From NCBI GenBank assembly GCA_034770075.1, contig CM068385.1, positions 71,988,479 through 72,052,478 on the forward strand: a DNA stretch of 64,000 nucleotides, read 5' to 3'. The notes beneath the pieces were generated by a model. That model was not told the DNA's origin. It did no database searches and saw nothing but the letters and a program-made list of their open reading frames with translations. This DNA comes from Aralia elata (taxonomy: Eukaryota > Streptophyta > Magnoliopsida > Apiales > Araliaceae). A program made the position numbers and the translations under genes. Positions 1-11,360 of the stretch are shown here, piece by piece (within the stretch, counting starts at the first letter, position 1; each line of letters opens with the position of its first letter).

Positions 1-687
1 GTTTCTTCTTCTTTCTTTTCTTTCTTAACTGACGTAGTTTTAAAAAAAATATAAACTGATAACTTTAATAAACAAATAAAAACTGATAATTTAAAAGAAT
101 AATAACGTATGATATAATATCTATCAGTTAAAAATTTCAAAAGACTCTAAGGCTTGTTTGGCAAATACTAAATAAATTAATCCATTATTTTAACTAAAGG
201 TCTTAAGGCCTTGTTTGGTAAAACACAAATAAAATAACTCATTATTCCCAAACAAAGATCATAGGGCCTTGTTTGGTAAAACTGAATTAAACACTTTCTC
301 ATTTATTTTTAATAAACCAATATAACATATAGTTTAAAATGTCACACTTCTAATTTAATTGAACTTATTATTAAATAAATTCAATTAAACCTTACCAACT
401 CAAATAATAATTTCATTTAACAAATAACAATAATACCAAATAAATTCTCTTATTCAAATAAATCATTTATTCAAATAAACTTTTTCATCATCTAATTTAA
501 TTATTAAATTAAATTAGAATAAACATAACAAATCACATTCAAATAATATTTAACATTATTAAACTCAACATATACCCACTTCACCAAAACTTAATAAATT
601 ATTTATTTAACTCAATAAATTAATAAAAATATTTATATAACTCAATAAATATTTTTTTATTCAATCATAAAAATTGCGTTCGTTACA
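1..687 (-). mobile_element. Partial gypsy LTR (5' end of LTR, minus strand)
   Basis: The segment is collinear with the last ~630 bp of the LTRs at 40923-43718 and 49724-52510, though clearly diverged from them. It ends in ...CGTTACA, the same terminus. The pyrimidine-rich start is the complement of the GA-rich leader seen in those LTRs, and the CTTGTTTGG motif recurs at about 150, 212 and 272. No polypurine tract follows position 687, so this is a 5' LTR of a minus-strand element or a solo LTR. Its other end lies outside the window. Confidence 0.75.
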
Positions 688-728
688 GGTACATCTTTGT
701 GCTTTCAGGATGTTTTTGGACTTAGAAT
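688..728. other. 41-bp unassigned spacer between two LTRs
   Basis: Lies between the gypsy LTR terminus at 687 and the copia LTR terminus at 729. It matches nothing else I recognise in the window and is probably a remnant of the older insertion site. Confidence 0.4.
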
Positions 729-2547
729 TGTTAGGTTTGTATATTACGCAAGCATGCAATCAAATTACACAAATAGGGCGGAAGCGTGATAAAACAAATT
801 TTAAAATTTTAATACAAACCATCACCATGATCTATCCTTGTGTTCAATTATCAATTAAACGAAAGAGAAAGAGAATAAGAATTATACCCTCGTAGATCAA
901 AGCTTCCTCGGGTACAAGTTAAACTCCTAGTCCTTCGTGTTCTCCTCGAATTCCACCGATGAGATTCCTTCCTTTGATCAACGTTAGCCACCCAATTGTT
1001 TGGCCTATAGAGGTGATCCACCAAGGAAGAATAGGTATTCAAGAAGTTGGATATTGGCAAAACCCTAGTTTCTATCTCTATAGAAATTGCAAGTACTCTC
1101 TACAATCTAATGCAAGAGTGTGTATCCCTAATCTATGATAAGACTCCTCTTATTTATAGATGTAGGAATAACCCTTCCCTAAACTATTTAGGATTAGGGT
1201 TTCTATTATAATTAAACTCGTTTAATTAATTATGCTCCTAATCCAATTAGGAATTTATGGGAGAGTACTTCTATTAATTAATTCCCAATCCATATTAGGA
1301 ATTAAATAATAGTAATAGTAATAATAATAATAAGACTCCTCTTATTAATTTATATTTAATATTTCCAAAATATTAAATAATAAATATTAAGCTATTTAAT
1401 TTATTCTATCTCCATAGATTAAATTAAATACACTTAACTTATTATTACAATTATGCCATTTACTTCTTAAATAAATATTTTCCTTTTGCGGTGTGACCCT
1501 TTAGGTTCTCCATATTAAACCGGTTGTGAATAAATCAATTAGAACAATTCTAATCTTATTTAAATAAATAAATTAAACTATTTAATTCATTTAAATAAAT
1601 AATATTTATTCTACAATACGGGTAAGCCCCCTTAGCGATCAACGACTTTCCAGATAATATAGATTTCAACATTAATCACAAAAGAACCTTTAAGTGCATA
1701 GTTACCGTACAATTCAATCCTTCTACCATACAAAGTCCCAATTAAATATAAGACATGGAATTACTATCAAGTCTTATTTTATTTAATTATATGTATTTCG
1801 ATTCCCAAACGCGCAACTCTAACTAATGCAAATTAGAAACTCTTTTCTAATTTCATTCTACCTTGGCTGAGAACTACTGAGTTGTCATTTATCGAATCAC
1901 ATAAGACATTCACATCTTTTACTAGACGTGGTAGATTCTTTGTTGATCATTCACCTATCTCCATGTACAACTTATTATACCCAATCATACCCTTTGATAT
2001 ACCCTAAAGGTCTTAAGGGACATGTCAAAGTATAACTCATCATACACAAGATACTATGATGATCTCAAGTCAAAGGATCACTTGTACTACTATCACTAGA
2101 GGAATTACTATTGACATGCGAGTAAAACTCATTAGGTATTTCTTAGCGAGCCACTTTCAGTGTACTTATTCTCCAATAAGCACCTATATACTTGCTTTAG
2201 TGTCTCCACACAAATGATTATGAGATCAATCATCCTCTTCTTAAGACCAAGCAACGTATGTACTAATCTATCCAGATTCACTAATCCCCTTTTTAGTAAT
2301 CCAACGATTAGGAACGATTTTAGTTTGTGAGGTATCTAGAATTTAGATCTCATTAGCATGATCACCATCATGATTCTAAAAGCATTGCTCAAAACTATGA
2401 ATTTATCACATTTAATATAACAACACTATGTAGATAATGTAAAATGCCTTTTGAGAAAATTAATTCTTTTATTACTAAATGAATAAGATTACAAAGTATA
2501 TGCTACATCATATCAAATATGATTGGCTTGTGTGCATACTACTTTCA
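729..2547 (-). mobile_element. Ty1/copia 3' LTR (minus strand)
   Basis: On the plus strand the unit begins TGTTAGG and ends CTTTCA (TG...CA). It directly follows, in minus orientation, the copia pol stop codon and a polypurine stretch. Its right part recurs at 36294-36963. Its left ~170 bp is the reverse complement of the copia LTR end just before the primer site at 15472, so the two copia elements are relatives. There is no coding potential; the 1.8 kb is AT-rich regulatory sequence. Confidence 0.8.
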
Positions 2548-2633
2548 ATCTCCTACTTGCACTAAAGCCAATCGCCATGGTATCTTATACCCATCTTCTC
2601 TAAGTGACGATCAAACTGTTGTTGTGTTAAAGC
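2548..2633 (-). pseudogene. Copia pol C-terminus, stop codon and polypurine tract
   Basis: Read on the minus strand, 2633 to 2562 encodes the usual extreme C-terminus of a Ty1/copia polyprotein (motif FDRHLEKMG, then WL and a TAG stop at 2562-2564). The polypurine tract, reading AAGTAGGAGAT on the minus strand, follows at 2548-2558, next to the LTR. It is the detached tail of the RNase H region at 6113 onward; the solo LTR separates the two. The frame resumes once that insertion and its duplicated AAAGC are discounted. Confidence 0.85.
2629..2633. repeat. Target-site duplication AAAGC (left) of solo LTR
   Basis: Identical to 6113-6117 immediately beyond the other LTR terminus; 5 bp is the standard gypsy/copia duplication length. 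Confidence 0.9.
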
Positions 2634-5600
2634 TGTGACATTCCCAAATTCAGGTACCAATACCTCGAATCTGGTGCTCACGATAAAATACATCCATATA
2701 CCTCTAAACAACCTAAATCAACTAATGCGGAATAAATAAACATATGTTGTTCATTACAAAAGGTTTACTACGGTCCCAAGGTCTATAACCTTAAATAGAA
2801 TACATCGCAGAATACAATAATATTACAAAATGATTCCACGATTACATAACGAGATTATACATATAACTACTCCGTAAGCTTTCCTTTACCTTTGTCCGCT
2901 TTGGAACTTCCCGGCTTAACTGCAATAGGTTCATGATATAGAAAGGGTGAGTAACTATTTTGCTCAACAAGTTTAAAATGAATAAGGAAGATATATCATG
3001 AATGAATTAGAATAATAATCGCATGGTTCAACAATTTAAGAACATTGAAGAAATAGCTGACAATATAATCAAAGTTCAAATAAAATAATGAATATTGATT
3101 ATTTACTGCTGAGTGGTCCAATAGACTATGAACTATTTGGCCAAAGGATCAGTTACTCAACTAACCCTTTTAAACGCCTGGCCCGTCAGTAGTACTCGAG
3201 GGGATCAGCCTCTCGTACCGTATGTATATGCATAACATTTAGCTCTGACTGCATCGAATAACCGACACATTAAAATTCCCTACATAAGGGTTGCTCTCTC
3301 AGTCCAAGAATCCGCACCGACAATCGGTTTGGATAGCTTTTAAAATAATAACCTGTACGTGTCTAGCCGAAACAAGTGGCGTAGACTCTTCCTTAAACAG
3401 TTCATGAAATGAAGAACTTAAACATTTCATAGCCCAACAACAAATCATGAATTCAAATGTACAAAGTGCGAATACCAATAATTATTTCTGATGTGGAATA
3501 ATTGACAATAATTAATCCACTGATATCATTTGAAAGTAATAACTCGTGTCTGAGTTAGGAAACTTGCAATAATGTAGAGTACTTGCTCAATAAATAAACC
3601 GAGTAAGATAGAACCTGCACAATAATGAAACTTGCCCAATTATAAAGATTGAGTAAGTTTTATAACTTGCAATTCATAAGGATAAACTCGCACAATAATA
3701 AAAGTTGTACGGGTTAGGAAACTTACAACAAGATATAATACTTGCTCAAATATAATCTTGAGTAAGGTAAGAAACTTGCATTCAATATGTAGAAAGAATG
3801 AAGTTAGGGAACTTGCCCAACACAAGGGTTAGACAAGCATTAGGAACCTTGCCTGGTGCGTCTGCTATAATATAACAACACGCGCTCCTTAATATCCTAC
3901 ACAATTAAGTACATATTCACATAACAATTAGTCACATACCGGATATCAAATAATGTCTTATACTACTCTATAATGTCTCATTCATACTATAAACAAAATA
4001 TTAAACAATGTTATGCCCACTAGTTACGGCGTTACGATGCTTGTACATCGGTACGCCCAAACTTGCCTATTCGAATGCCCAAGCGACACGCAATTGCGTA
4101 CGCCTAGCACACCCATTTGATTTATCTAATACCCATTGGATAATCTTAAGTATCATTATAATTCATAACATTCGTGCTTTAGAACTTAGAACAACATTTT
4201 ACATTATCGGGAGCATTACATGTGCTTACGTGCATGCCCGACACCCTCCGATTGTCTCCAATTACACATCAGTCCTACAAATGGCCGATTTAGGCCATGC
4301 TACAGACCTCAAATTGAAAAACTCAATGAACAAAAGTTGTAGGTCTACTCGTTCTCTTTCCAAATCATCTTGAATCACCTCAATCCGAGTTCGTATGAGA
4401 AAATTATGTCTATTTTAGTAAAGGACGTCAAAGCTGATTCTGGCCTAAATTGGACCCGGCGTAGCTACGCCCAAAAACAGCCTATGACCGGCATCATGAC
4501 GCCCAAGTCCAGCAGCTCCGGCATAATGCCAGCGTCATTACACCCATACTTAGTTTCCTGCTCTGTTTTTCGTGTTCTAGACCTATCTTGCTTCCAACCA
4601 CCATAACTCCTTATATACACGTTCAAATTGGTCCGTTCCGGACTCTATGGACTCCTAAGACATAGAGCTACAATATAGCAAAAATTCAGAACTATCCATT
4701 AACATTAACATTGCCAAATCTTAGGTCAAAGTATCAACTCATGCTAAATTTTTGTGTTCTTGGTGTTCTTCACTAAAATTGTCACCAAATCTTTGTTTTA
4801 ACACCTTTTTACTCGATTCCAATTGGGTTAAATTTATAACCCATGGAACTACAATACCATGACAATAAAAAAATCAAACACACATGAAATCATAGCTACA
4901 AAGTCCTCTAAATTTGTCCAACAGTCCATATTGTCCAAAAAGTCCATTGTTCTTCATGTTCTTCATCCTCCTTAAGCATAAGTACGGATTTATTGCGTTT
5001 TTGTTCCACTTTGATGTTATTAATGGCTTATATAGCCTCTTAACAACATTTACCATCATCCAACACAAACAAAAAAACAAGAATCGCCAGAAAATCGAAT
5101 TACAAGCTCAAGAGCTCAAAAACCATAAAAACTTGAAAACCTTAACAAGAAATCGAATGGAAAGGATTTGGTTGGTGTTTACCTCTGTAAATCCTTCCTA
5201 GATGCTAGATAGCTTGCTAGGCTAGGCTTGAGACTCTTCTCCTACTTCTTTGGTTCCTTTCTTCTCCACCCGTGTCTCTCCTTTCTTCTTCCTTCAAGTT
5301 TCTTCCTCTTCTTCTTCCTTTGTTCTTGTTCTTCAGCACTTTCTCTCTCTAACAGCAGCTCTCTCCCTCTCTCTCTCTATCAGCTGATGGTAGTTTGAAT
5401 GGGATGCAAGAGAGAATTGGAAAATGATTTGGGAGTAGTGGAGGAGTGAATTAGGGAGAAGTGGGAGAAAAATGGGAGTGGCTCAAGGTGGCCAAATTTT
5501 CTAAGCTTGCCAGCAAATACTCCCCCATGCTCTCATTTGATTGGTCTAATGTGGTTGGGTGGTTCCCACTTGGAGTAACAAGCCAAAATAAATACCCAAA

Positions 5601-6112
5601 TACACAAAAATATACCCAAAAACTCCCACTTTTGTACCAAAACTGGTAAATAACTCTATCCAAAATTAAAATGGGTACTCCCATAATTATTGGGATAGGT
5701 AAAAATAATTATCATGGGATTTGTCCAACTATTCAGAACACCCGTATCATACATTTCGGATACGGATAAAATCACGTATCAGCTCAAATAAAATTTCTGA
5801 TACTTGGAAAAATTATTCGTACGCATACACGTACTTATGAAATTTATTAGCATCGAAAAAGACACAAAAATATTATGACGTGAATAGTGCCTCGAAAACG
5901 TGCCCCGTGAATAGTGATTTAGCGACGCTTCGCAAAATCAATTATTCACTTAAACAAAACTATAACACGTAAAATTTCATGCATTCACATAATCCAAGTT
6001 GTCACATAACCTTTAAACAAGCAACATAAAATAATATTAATAAAATATAATATATCCGCTAATATTCAAAAATTCGAATTACAAGGTAAACCCAGAATTC
6101 TCGGTTGTTACA
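2634..6112 (-). mobile_element. Solo Ty3/gypsy LTR (family A, minus strand)
   Basis: A 3.48-kb LTR (plus-strand ends TGTGACATTCCC...GTTGTTACA) without internal region, bracketed by perfect AAAGC duplications and inserted into copia pol. Stretches match the LTR at 8889-12669 closely (for example 3770-3960 against 10070-10260) but the ends differ. On the minus strand I read, in order, an ATG-free purine-rich leader (about 5400-5183), a splice-donor-like GTAAAC at 5182, a long AT-rich stretch holding GC-rich palindromes (4458-4471), an acceptor-like CAG at 2920-2922 and a short conserved frame. Unequal recombination between two LTRs of one element is the usual origin of solo LTRs. Confidence 0.9.
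2867..2919 (-). other. Candidate mini-exon with GKGK tail in LTR A
   Basis: After the acceptor-like TATTGCAG (minus strand), two bases precede codons reading KPGSSKADKGKGKLTE and a TAG stop (2867-2869). The same phase, the Lys/Gly run and the stop three codons after it occur in three other LTR families here. No ATG precedes it in the leader, so the 5' partner exon is unknown. Confidence 0.45.
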
Positions 6113-6117
6113 AAAGC
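6113..6117. repeat. Target-site duplication AAAGC (right) of solo LTR
   Basis: Pairs with 2629-2633. Confidence 0.9.
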
Positions 6118-8163
6118 TTTAGTAAATGGATCTGCAATGTTGTCTTGAGAGTTCACACGCTCCAGAGTGACATCTCCTCTTTCAATGATCTCTCTAATCA
6201 AATGAAACCGCCGCAACACGTGTTTGGATTTTTGATGAGACCTAGGTTCCTGAGCCTGCGCAACAGCTCCGTTGTTGTCACAGAATAAAGGTACGACTCC
6301 TTTAATGCTAGGAACCACTCCAACTTCAGTTACGAACTTCTTCATCCAAACAGCTTCCTTTGCAGCTTCACTTTCAGCTATGTACTCCGCCTCTGTCACT
6401 GAATCAGCAATTGTTTACTGCTTGGAACTTTTCCAACTCAGCGCGCCACCGTGTAAGGTAAACACATACCCTGAAACGGATTTACTGTCATCTTGGTCCG
6501 TTTGAAAATTTGAGTCTGTATAGCCCTCTAGTTTCAATTCCGACCTACCGTAGACAAGAAATACATCCTTAGTTCTTCTCAAGTACTTTAGGATATTTTT
6601 CACTGCCTTCCAGTGCTCTTCTCCTAGATTCGACTGATATCTGCTCGTTACACTAAGTGCATGAGCGACATCTGGTCTAGTACATATCATACCGTACATG
6701 ATAGATCCTAGTACGGAAGCATAAGGAATCTTACTCATACGGTCTCTCTCCTCAGGTGTTTTTGGGGCCTGTTTCTTGGAGAGATGTATTCCATGGCTCA
6801 TCGGCATGAGACCTCTCTTGGAATCTTCCATGCTAAACTTCTTTAGCATCGAGTCAATGTACTTTCCTTGGGTCAAGCCCAGCATCCTTTTAGATCTATC
6901 TCTATAGATCTTTATCCCCAAAATATAGGATGCCTCACCCAAGTCCTTCATGGAGAAGTGTTTAGATAACCAAATTTTGATCGACTGTAACATAGGAACA
7001 TCATTCCCTATCAGTAATATATTGTCAACATATAATACAAGGAATGAAACAGCGCTCTCACTAACCTTCTTGTACACACAAGGTTCATCCTCATTTTTGA
7101 TAAAATCAAACCTTTTGATTATCTCATCAAAACGGATGTTCCATCTTCGAGAAGCTTGCTTCAATCCATAAATAGATCGTTGTAGCTTACAGACTTGGTT
7201 TGTTCTAACCGTTGAAACAAAACCCTCTGGCTGTATCATATATACATTCTCCTCAAGCTCTCCATTGAGGAAGGTCGTTTTCACGTCCATTTGCCAGATC
7301 TCGTAGTCATAATAAGCTGCAATTGCAAGCAAAATCCGAATGGACTTGAGCATAGGTACTGGTGAGAAGGTTTCATCATAGTTAACTCCTTATCTTTGTT
7401 TGAAACCTTTTGCAACCAGTCGGGCCTTATAGGTCTCTACCTTGCCATCCACTCCAGTCTTTCTCTTAAAGACCCATTTACACCCAATAGGCTTAATGCC
7501 CTCAGGTGGTGAAACCAAAGTCCATACTTAGTTTTCATACATGGAGTCCATCTCGGATTTCATGGCTTCTAGCAATTTCTCTGAGTCTTCACTACTCATA
7601 GCCTCTTCGTAAGTCAATGGATCATCATCATCTATGATGCATACCTCATCATCATCCTCTATGATGAATCCATACCTATCAGGTATCTTCGGTACTCTTC
7701 CAGATTTACGAATAGGTAGTGGTGTAGTAGGTTCTTCTACTTGGTCAGGTACCTGACTTTGATCCGTAGTATTTTGTGGTTCTTGAACTTCTTCAAGATA
7801 TATCTTACTCCCACTGACCCCTTTAAGGAAAAACTCCTTTTCCAAGAAGGCAGCGTGTTTCGCAAAAAACACCTTTTGATTAGTAGGATGATAGAAATAA
7901 TACCTTACAGTTTCTTTAGGGTATCCCACAAATCTACACTTGTCAGATCTAGTCTTTAGCTTATCATGCTCAAACCTTTTGACATAAGTTGGACAACCCC
8001 AAGTCTTAACATACTTAAGATTTGGTTTCCTCCCTGTCCATATCTCATATGGGGTCTTTGGGACGGATTTGGTAGGTACCTTGTTAAGTAGGTATGCAGC
8101 CGATTCTAGGGCATAACCCCAGAAGGATACTGGAAGGTCGGTAAAACTCATCATGGAATGAAC
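6113..8163 (-). pseudogene. Ty1/copia polyprotein fragment: integrase C-part, reverse transcriptase, RNase H
   Basis: Minus-strand homology to Ty1/copia pol. The distal integrase with its GKxP-like region (FWGYALESAAYLLN, PYEIWTGRKP, WGCPTYVK) lies at 8160-7530. Reverse transcriptase at 7353-6700 has QMDVKTTFLNG and the catalytic YVDN (usually YVDD). RNase H at 6700-6113 has the GYTDSNF and TEAEYIA motifs. In-frame stops at about 7526, 7392 and 6416 split it; the 5' half (gag, protease, integrase zinc and DDE core) is absent. The last codons lie beyond the solo LTR at 2562-2633. The upstream edge is fused in frame to a gypsy gag. It cannot encode an active protein. Confidence 0.9.
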
Positions 8164-8595
8164 CATTCTTTTTGGGAAATAATTCTCGAAAAATAATTCC
8201 TTGAACCTGTCCCGCAATATCATTCCTTCGCCTGCTCATTGTTGGTTAGCCTCCCACCAATAATTTGCTTATCCTTTCATCATATGGGTGGCGAATACCA
8301 TTTTCTGGTCATCCCTCACGTGTGTGATAACAAAAGCCTTCTCCATTTCCTTCACCGAAGACTAGGCTTCAATCGGATCAGTCGTTCCCCTGAACTCTGG
8401 GGGTCCTACGCTTTTGAAGTCTTTGAAACTTGTTATGGGTGTTGCCGATGGGTTGGGATTCACGGGTACCGCATTTCTCCTTTCCATTCTCTCCAGTATG
8501 TCTGTTAACCACTGCATGGGGTCCGTCGGACCTCCTTCATTGTTAACCGATCCCTCAAGTGTTCCTAGGGGTGGTATGTTGTGTCTGGGCCGCAT
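8164..8595 (-). pseudogene. Ty3/gypsy gag N-terminal fragment fused to copia pol
   Basis: Minus strand. The frame opening at 8595 (MRPRHNIPP..., SFKDFKSVGPPEFRG) matches the gag start of the element at 40923-52510 (FKDFKAVGPPEFQG). After a stop near 8360, broken frames retain the gag motifs YWW and RFKELFFENYFPK, the latter reading directly into copia integrase in the same frame (open from 8223 to 7528). Gag would be the capsid-forming retrotransposon protein. Only its N-terminal third remains; the zinc knuckle and all gypsy pol are missing. Confidence 0.85.
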
Positions 8596-8888
8596 TCTCT
8601 GCTAAACACAAGAAAGCTTAGTGTCATCATCTCATATACTACGAGGATATCTATCATGAGTACTATAAGTAGACAACAAGCGACATACTCTATTATCAAC
8701 TCGTAATGAACCATAACTTCATTGCAAGGAATGTAAATACCTTTCACAACTTTCTAGGACGCCTCTATCTAAGATCGCCCCAAAACTCTACATGAGTTTT
8801 ATCTACTCTTATCCTCTATATATTTCCTAAGGTTATAACCTAAAGACCTCTCTCTAAAGGTTTATAACCTAAGGCTTTGATACCAACC
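8596..8888 (-). promoter_or_regulatory. Gypsy leader with primer binding site
   Basis: Untranslated leader between the 5' LTR and gag. The primer site on the minus strand is 8885-8873 (TGGTATCAAAGCC), complementary to an initiator-methionine tRNA 3' end with one G-to-A change. Just downstream is a GGTTATAACC-type inverted repeat (8830-8870) also seen in the elements at 38184 and 40923. Confidence 0.75.
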
Positions 8889-9147
8889 TGTGATGCCCCC
8901 AAATTCGGGTCACCTGAACCGCAGACCTGGTTCGTCACTATCTCAAACATACATCATGCTATTGACAATATATAGCGGAATAAAGGAATATTTATATTGA
9001 TATAACATAAATAGTCATGTCCCAAGTCTCGAAACCAAGACTACTACAAAGCATAACTTAATACATAAGGGTGATTAAGTCTTAATACATCACAAACATC
9101 AACGGGTCTTAATACATAATCAAAATGATAATCTTAATGGTATAAAA

Positions 9148-9209
9148 CTAATCAGTAGCGTTGCCTTTGCCTTTATCCTTCCCTGAGCTTTCACCACGAG
9201 CTCCACTAA
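9148..9209 (-). other. Candidate mini-exon with GKGK tail in LTR B
   Basis: Behind ACATTTCAG (minus strand), two bases then codons ending SSGKDKGKGNATD and TAG (9148-9150). Reading the same frame upstream through the putative intron meets a TAA, so the frame depends on splicing or an unseen start. Confidence 0.4.
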
Positions 9210-10719
9210 CTGAAATGTTTTAACGGAAGCAAGGGTGAGCAACAAATTTGCTCCGCAAGTATAATAACAATAATCGTAAATCATCACATGAATACTTTAT
9301 AGCTTACAAGGGTCAAGAGAACAAAAGATAACTCAAGAATTTGCACAATTTCTACGAGTGATCTCTTTGACACAATTGTAGGGCCTCTATGGACCGAATG
9401 ATTTCAATGTTCCCAAATGAAGGAAATATTCTATACTGAGCCGTCATCATGCCACTGAACTCTTAATAGAATCACCAAAAATTCATCTGATAACCCAACA
9501 TACTAATATAATAGGTGATCAGCCTAATGTACCCGGTGTTATGCATAACCCCTTTTACATACTGTTCGCGCGCGTATCGGTTCCCCAACATACATATTGT
9601 TTCTCCTGTTGTGAGGGTTGTTCATCTCAGCTTTACATAGAATCCAAACCAAACAATTTGATCGGATAGCTTTACTTAACAACAATGATGATTAAACATA
9701 TATCTAGCCGAAATAATTGGCTTTGACATCTATCTCATGCAGTTCATGGAATATAGAATTTGAAAGCTTTAATAACATGCGGTGAAGCATGTCTAGATAA
9801 CGTGAACGATTAACAGTTCATTCTAATAGTACTTGCAATACGACAATGATTGAAGTAAAAGAACATGTCCAGAATATCTTGATTAAGATAAGAAACTCGC
9901 TTAATGGAGTAATACTTGCAACAATATACAATATTTGTATAAGATAGGAAGCTTGCTCAAATAAAAATAATAGTTGAGTAAGGAACTTGCAATAATATAG
10001 AATACTTGTCCAATTATAACTTGAGTAAAATGGAACTTTCTTAATAAATAGCTTGAACAAGGTTAAGAGAATTTGCATTCAATATATAGAAATAATGAAG
10101 TTAGGGAACTTGCCCAACTCAAGGGTTAGACAAGCATTAGGAAACTTGCCTGGTGCGCCTGCTACAATATTACAACACACGCTCCTTAATATCCTACACA
10201 ATTAAGTACATATTCACATAACAATTAGTCACATACTAGATACCAAATAATGGTTTATACTACTCTATAATGTTTCATTCTTATAAGAAACAAAATATTA
10301 AACAATATTATACACACTAGTTACAGCGTTACGACGCTTGCGCGTCTGCACGCCAACCTCGCCTATTCGAATAACCAAGCGACACGCAATTGCGTACGCC
10401 TAGCACGCCCATTCGATTTATCTAATACTCCTTATTTAATGCTAAGTATCATTACAAATCATAACATTCATGTTTTTGGACTTAGAACAATGCCTTTTAT
10501 TGTCGGAAGCATTACACGTTGCACACACGCATGACCGACGCCTTCTATTTGCACAACAGCCCTAAAAAGGTCAATTTTAAAATTTCTCTAGCTATTAAAT
10601 TTCAATTATAATTAATGAAAGTTATAGGTCTATCTCTAAGCTTTTCGGATCATCTTGAATCATCTAATTTGGAGTTTATATGAGAAAGTTAGGTCCGTTT
10701 TACTAAAGGACGTCAGCAT

Positions 10720-11360
10720 CGCACAACGAGCTCGCCCCGGAGTGCTTGTGCTCGCCCCAGAGTGCTTGTTCTCACCCCAGAGTGCTTTTGCTCGCCCTAG
10801 AGTGCTTCTGCTCGCCCCAGATGAGCTCCTCTCCTCGCCCTCCTCTTGATGAGCTCGCCCACCTCTCCGATGAGCTCGCCCATGAGCTCGCCCACCTTTT
10901 TGATGCGCTCGCCCACTTTCTGATTAGCATGTCTACTTTCTGATGAGCACGCCCTCCTTTCCTTTCTTATGAGCACGTCCTCCTTTCCTTTCTGATGAAC
11001 ACGTCCTCCGTTCTGATGAGCACGCCCTTCCTTTCCTTTCTGATAAGCACGCCCTCCTTTCTGATGAGCACGCCCTCCTTTCTGATGAGCACACCCACTT
11101 TATGATGAGTTCGCCCACCTTTATGATGAGCTCGCCCACTGATGAGCTCACCCACTGATGAGCTCACCCACCTTTATGATGAGCTTGCCCACTGGTGAGC
11201 TCGCCCACTTTACGATGAGCTCGCCTCCTCTTTGTCGAGCTCGCCCAGACCAAATGAGCTCGCCCCTAGAACAAGTGTGCTCGCCCCCGAAGGGCTGAGC
11301 TCACCCTAGGGCATATGAGCTCGCCCCGGAAGGGCTCCTCTCTGCCGAGCTCGCCAACAA
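10720..11360. repeat. Degenerate GC-rich minisatellite (GAGCTCGCCC units)
   Basis: About 20-30-bp units built on GAGCTCGCCC / GAGCACGCCC joined by CTTTCTGAT, roughly two dozen copies. It is far more GC-rich than the LTR around it. Short open frames in several phases are by-products. It is bracketed by oppositely oriented copies of the shared module (about 10612-10716 and 11380-11460). Confidence 0.85.

Noticed and set aside
4008..4606. Frames of 121 and 78 codons in LTR A
   Set aside because: Antisense to the LTR, with no counterpart kept in LTR B at the homologous place.
10655..11167. Short open frames with repetitive Ser/Arg or Cys-rich products
   Set aside because: They translate the GAGCTCGCCC minisatellite in several phases on both strands.
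10720..11360. CRISPR-like array
   Set aside because: Units are contiguous and degenerate with no unique spacers; plant LTR minisatellite.
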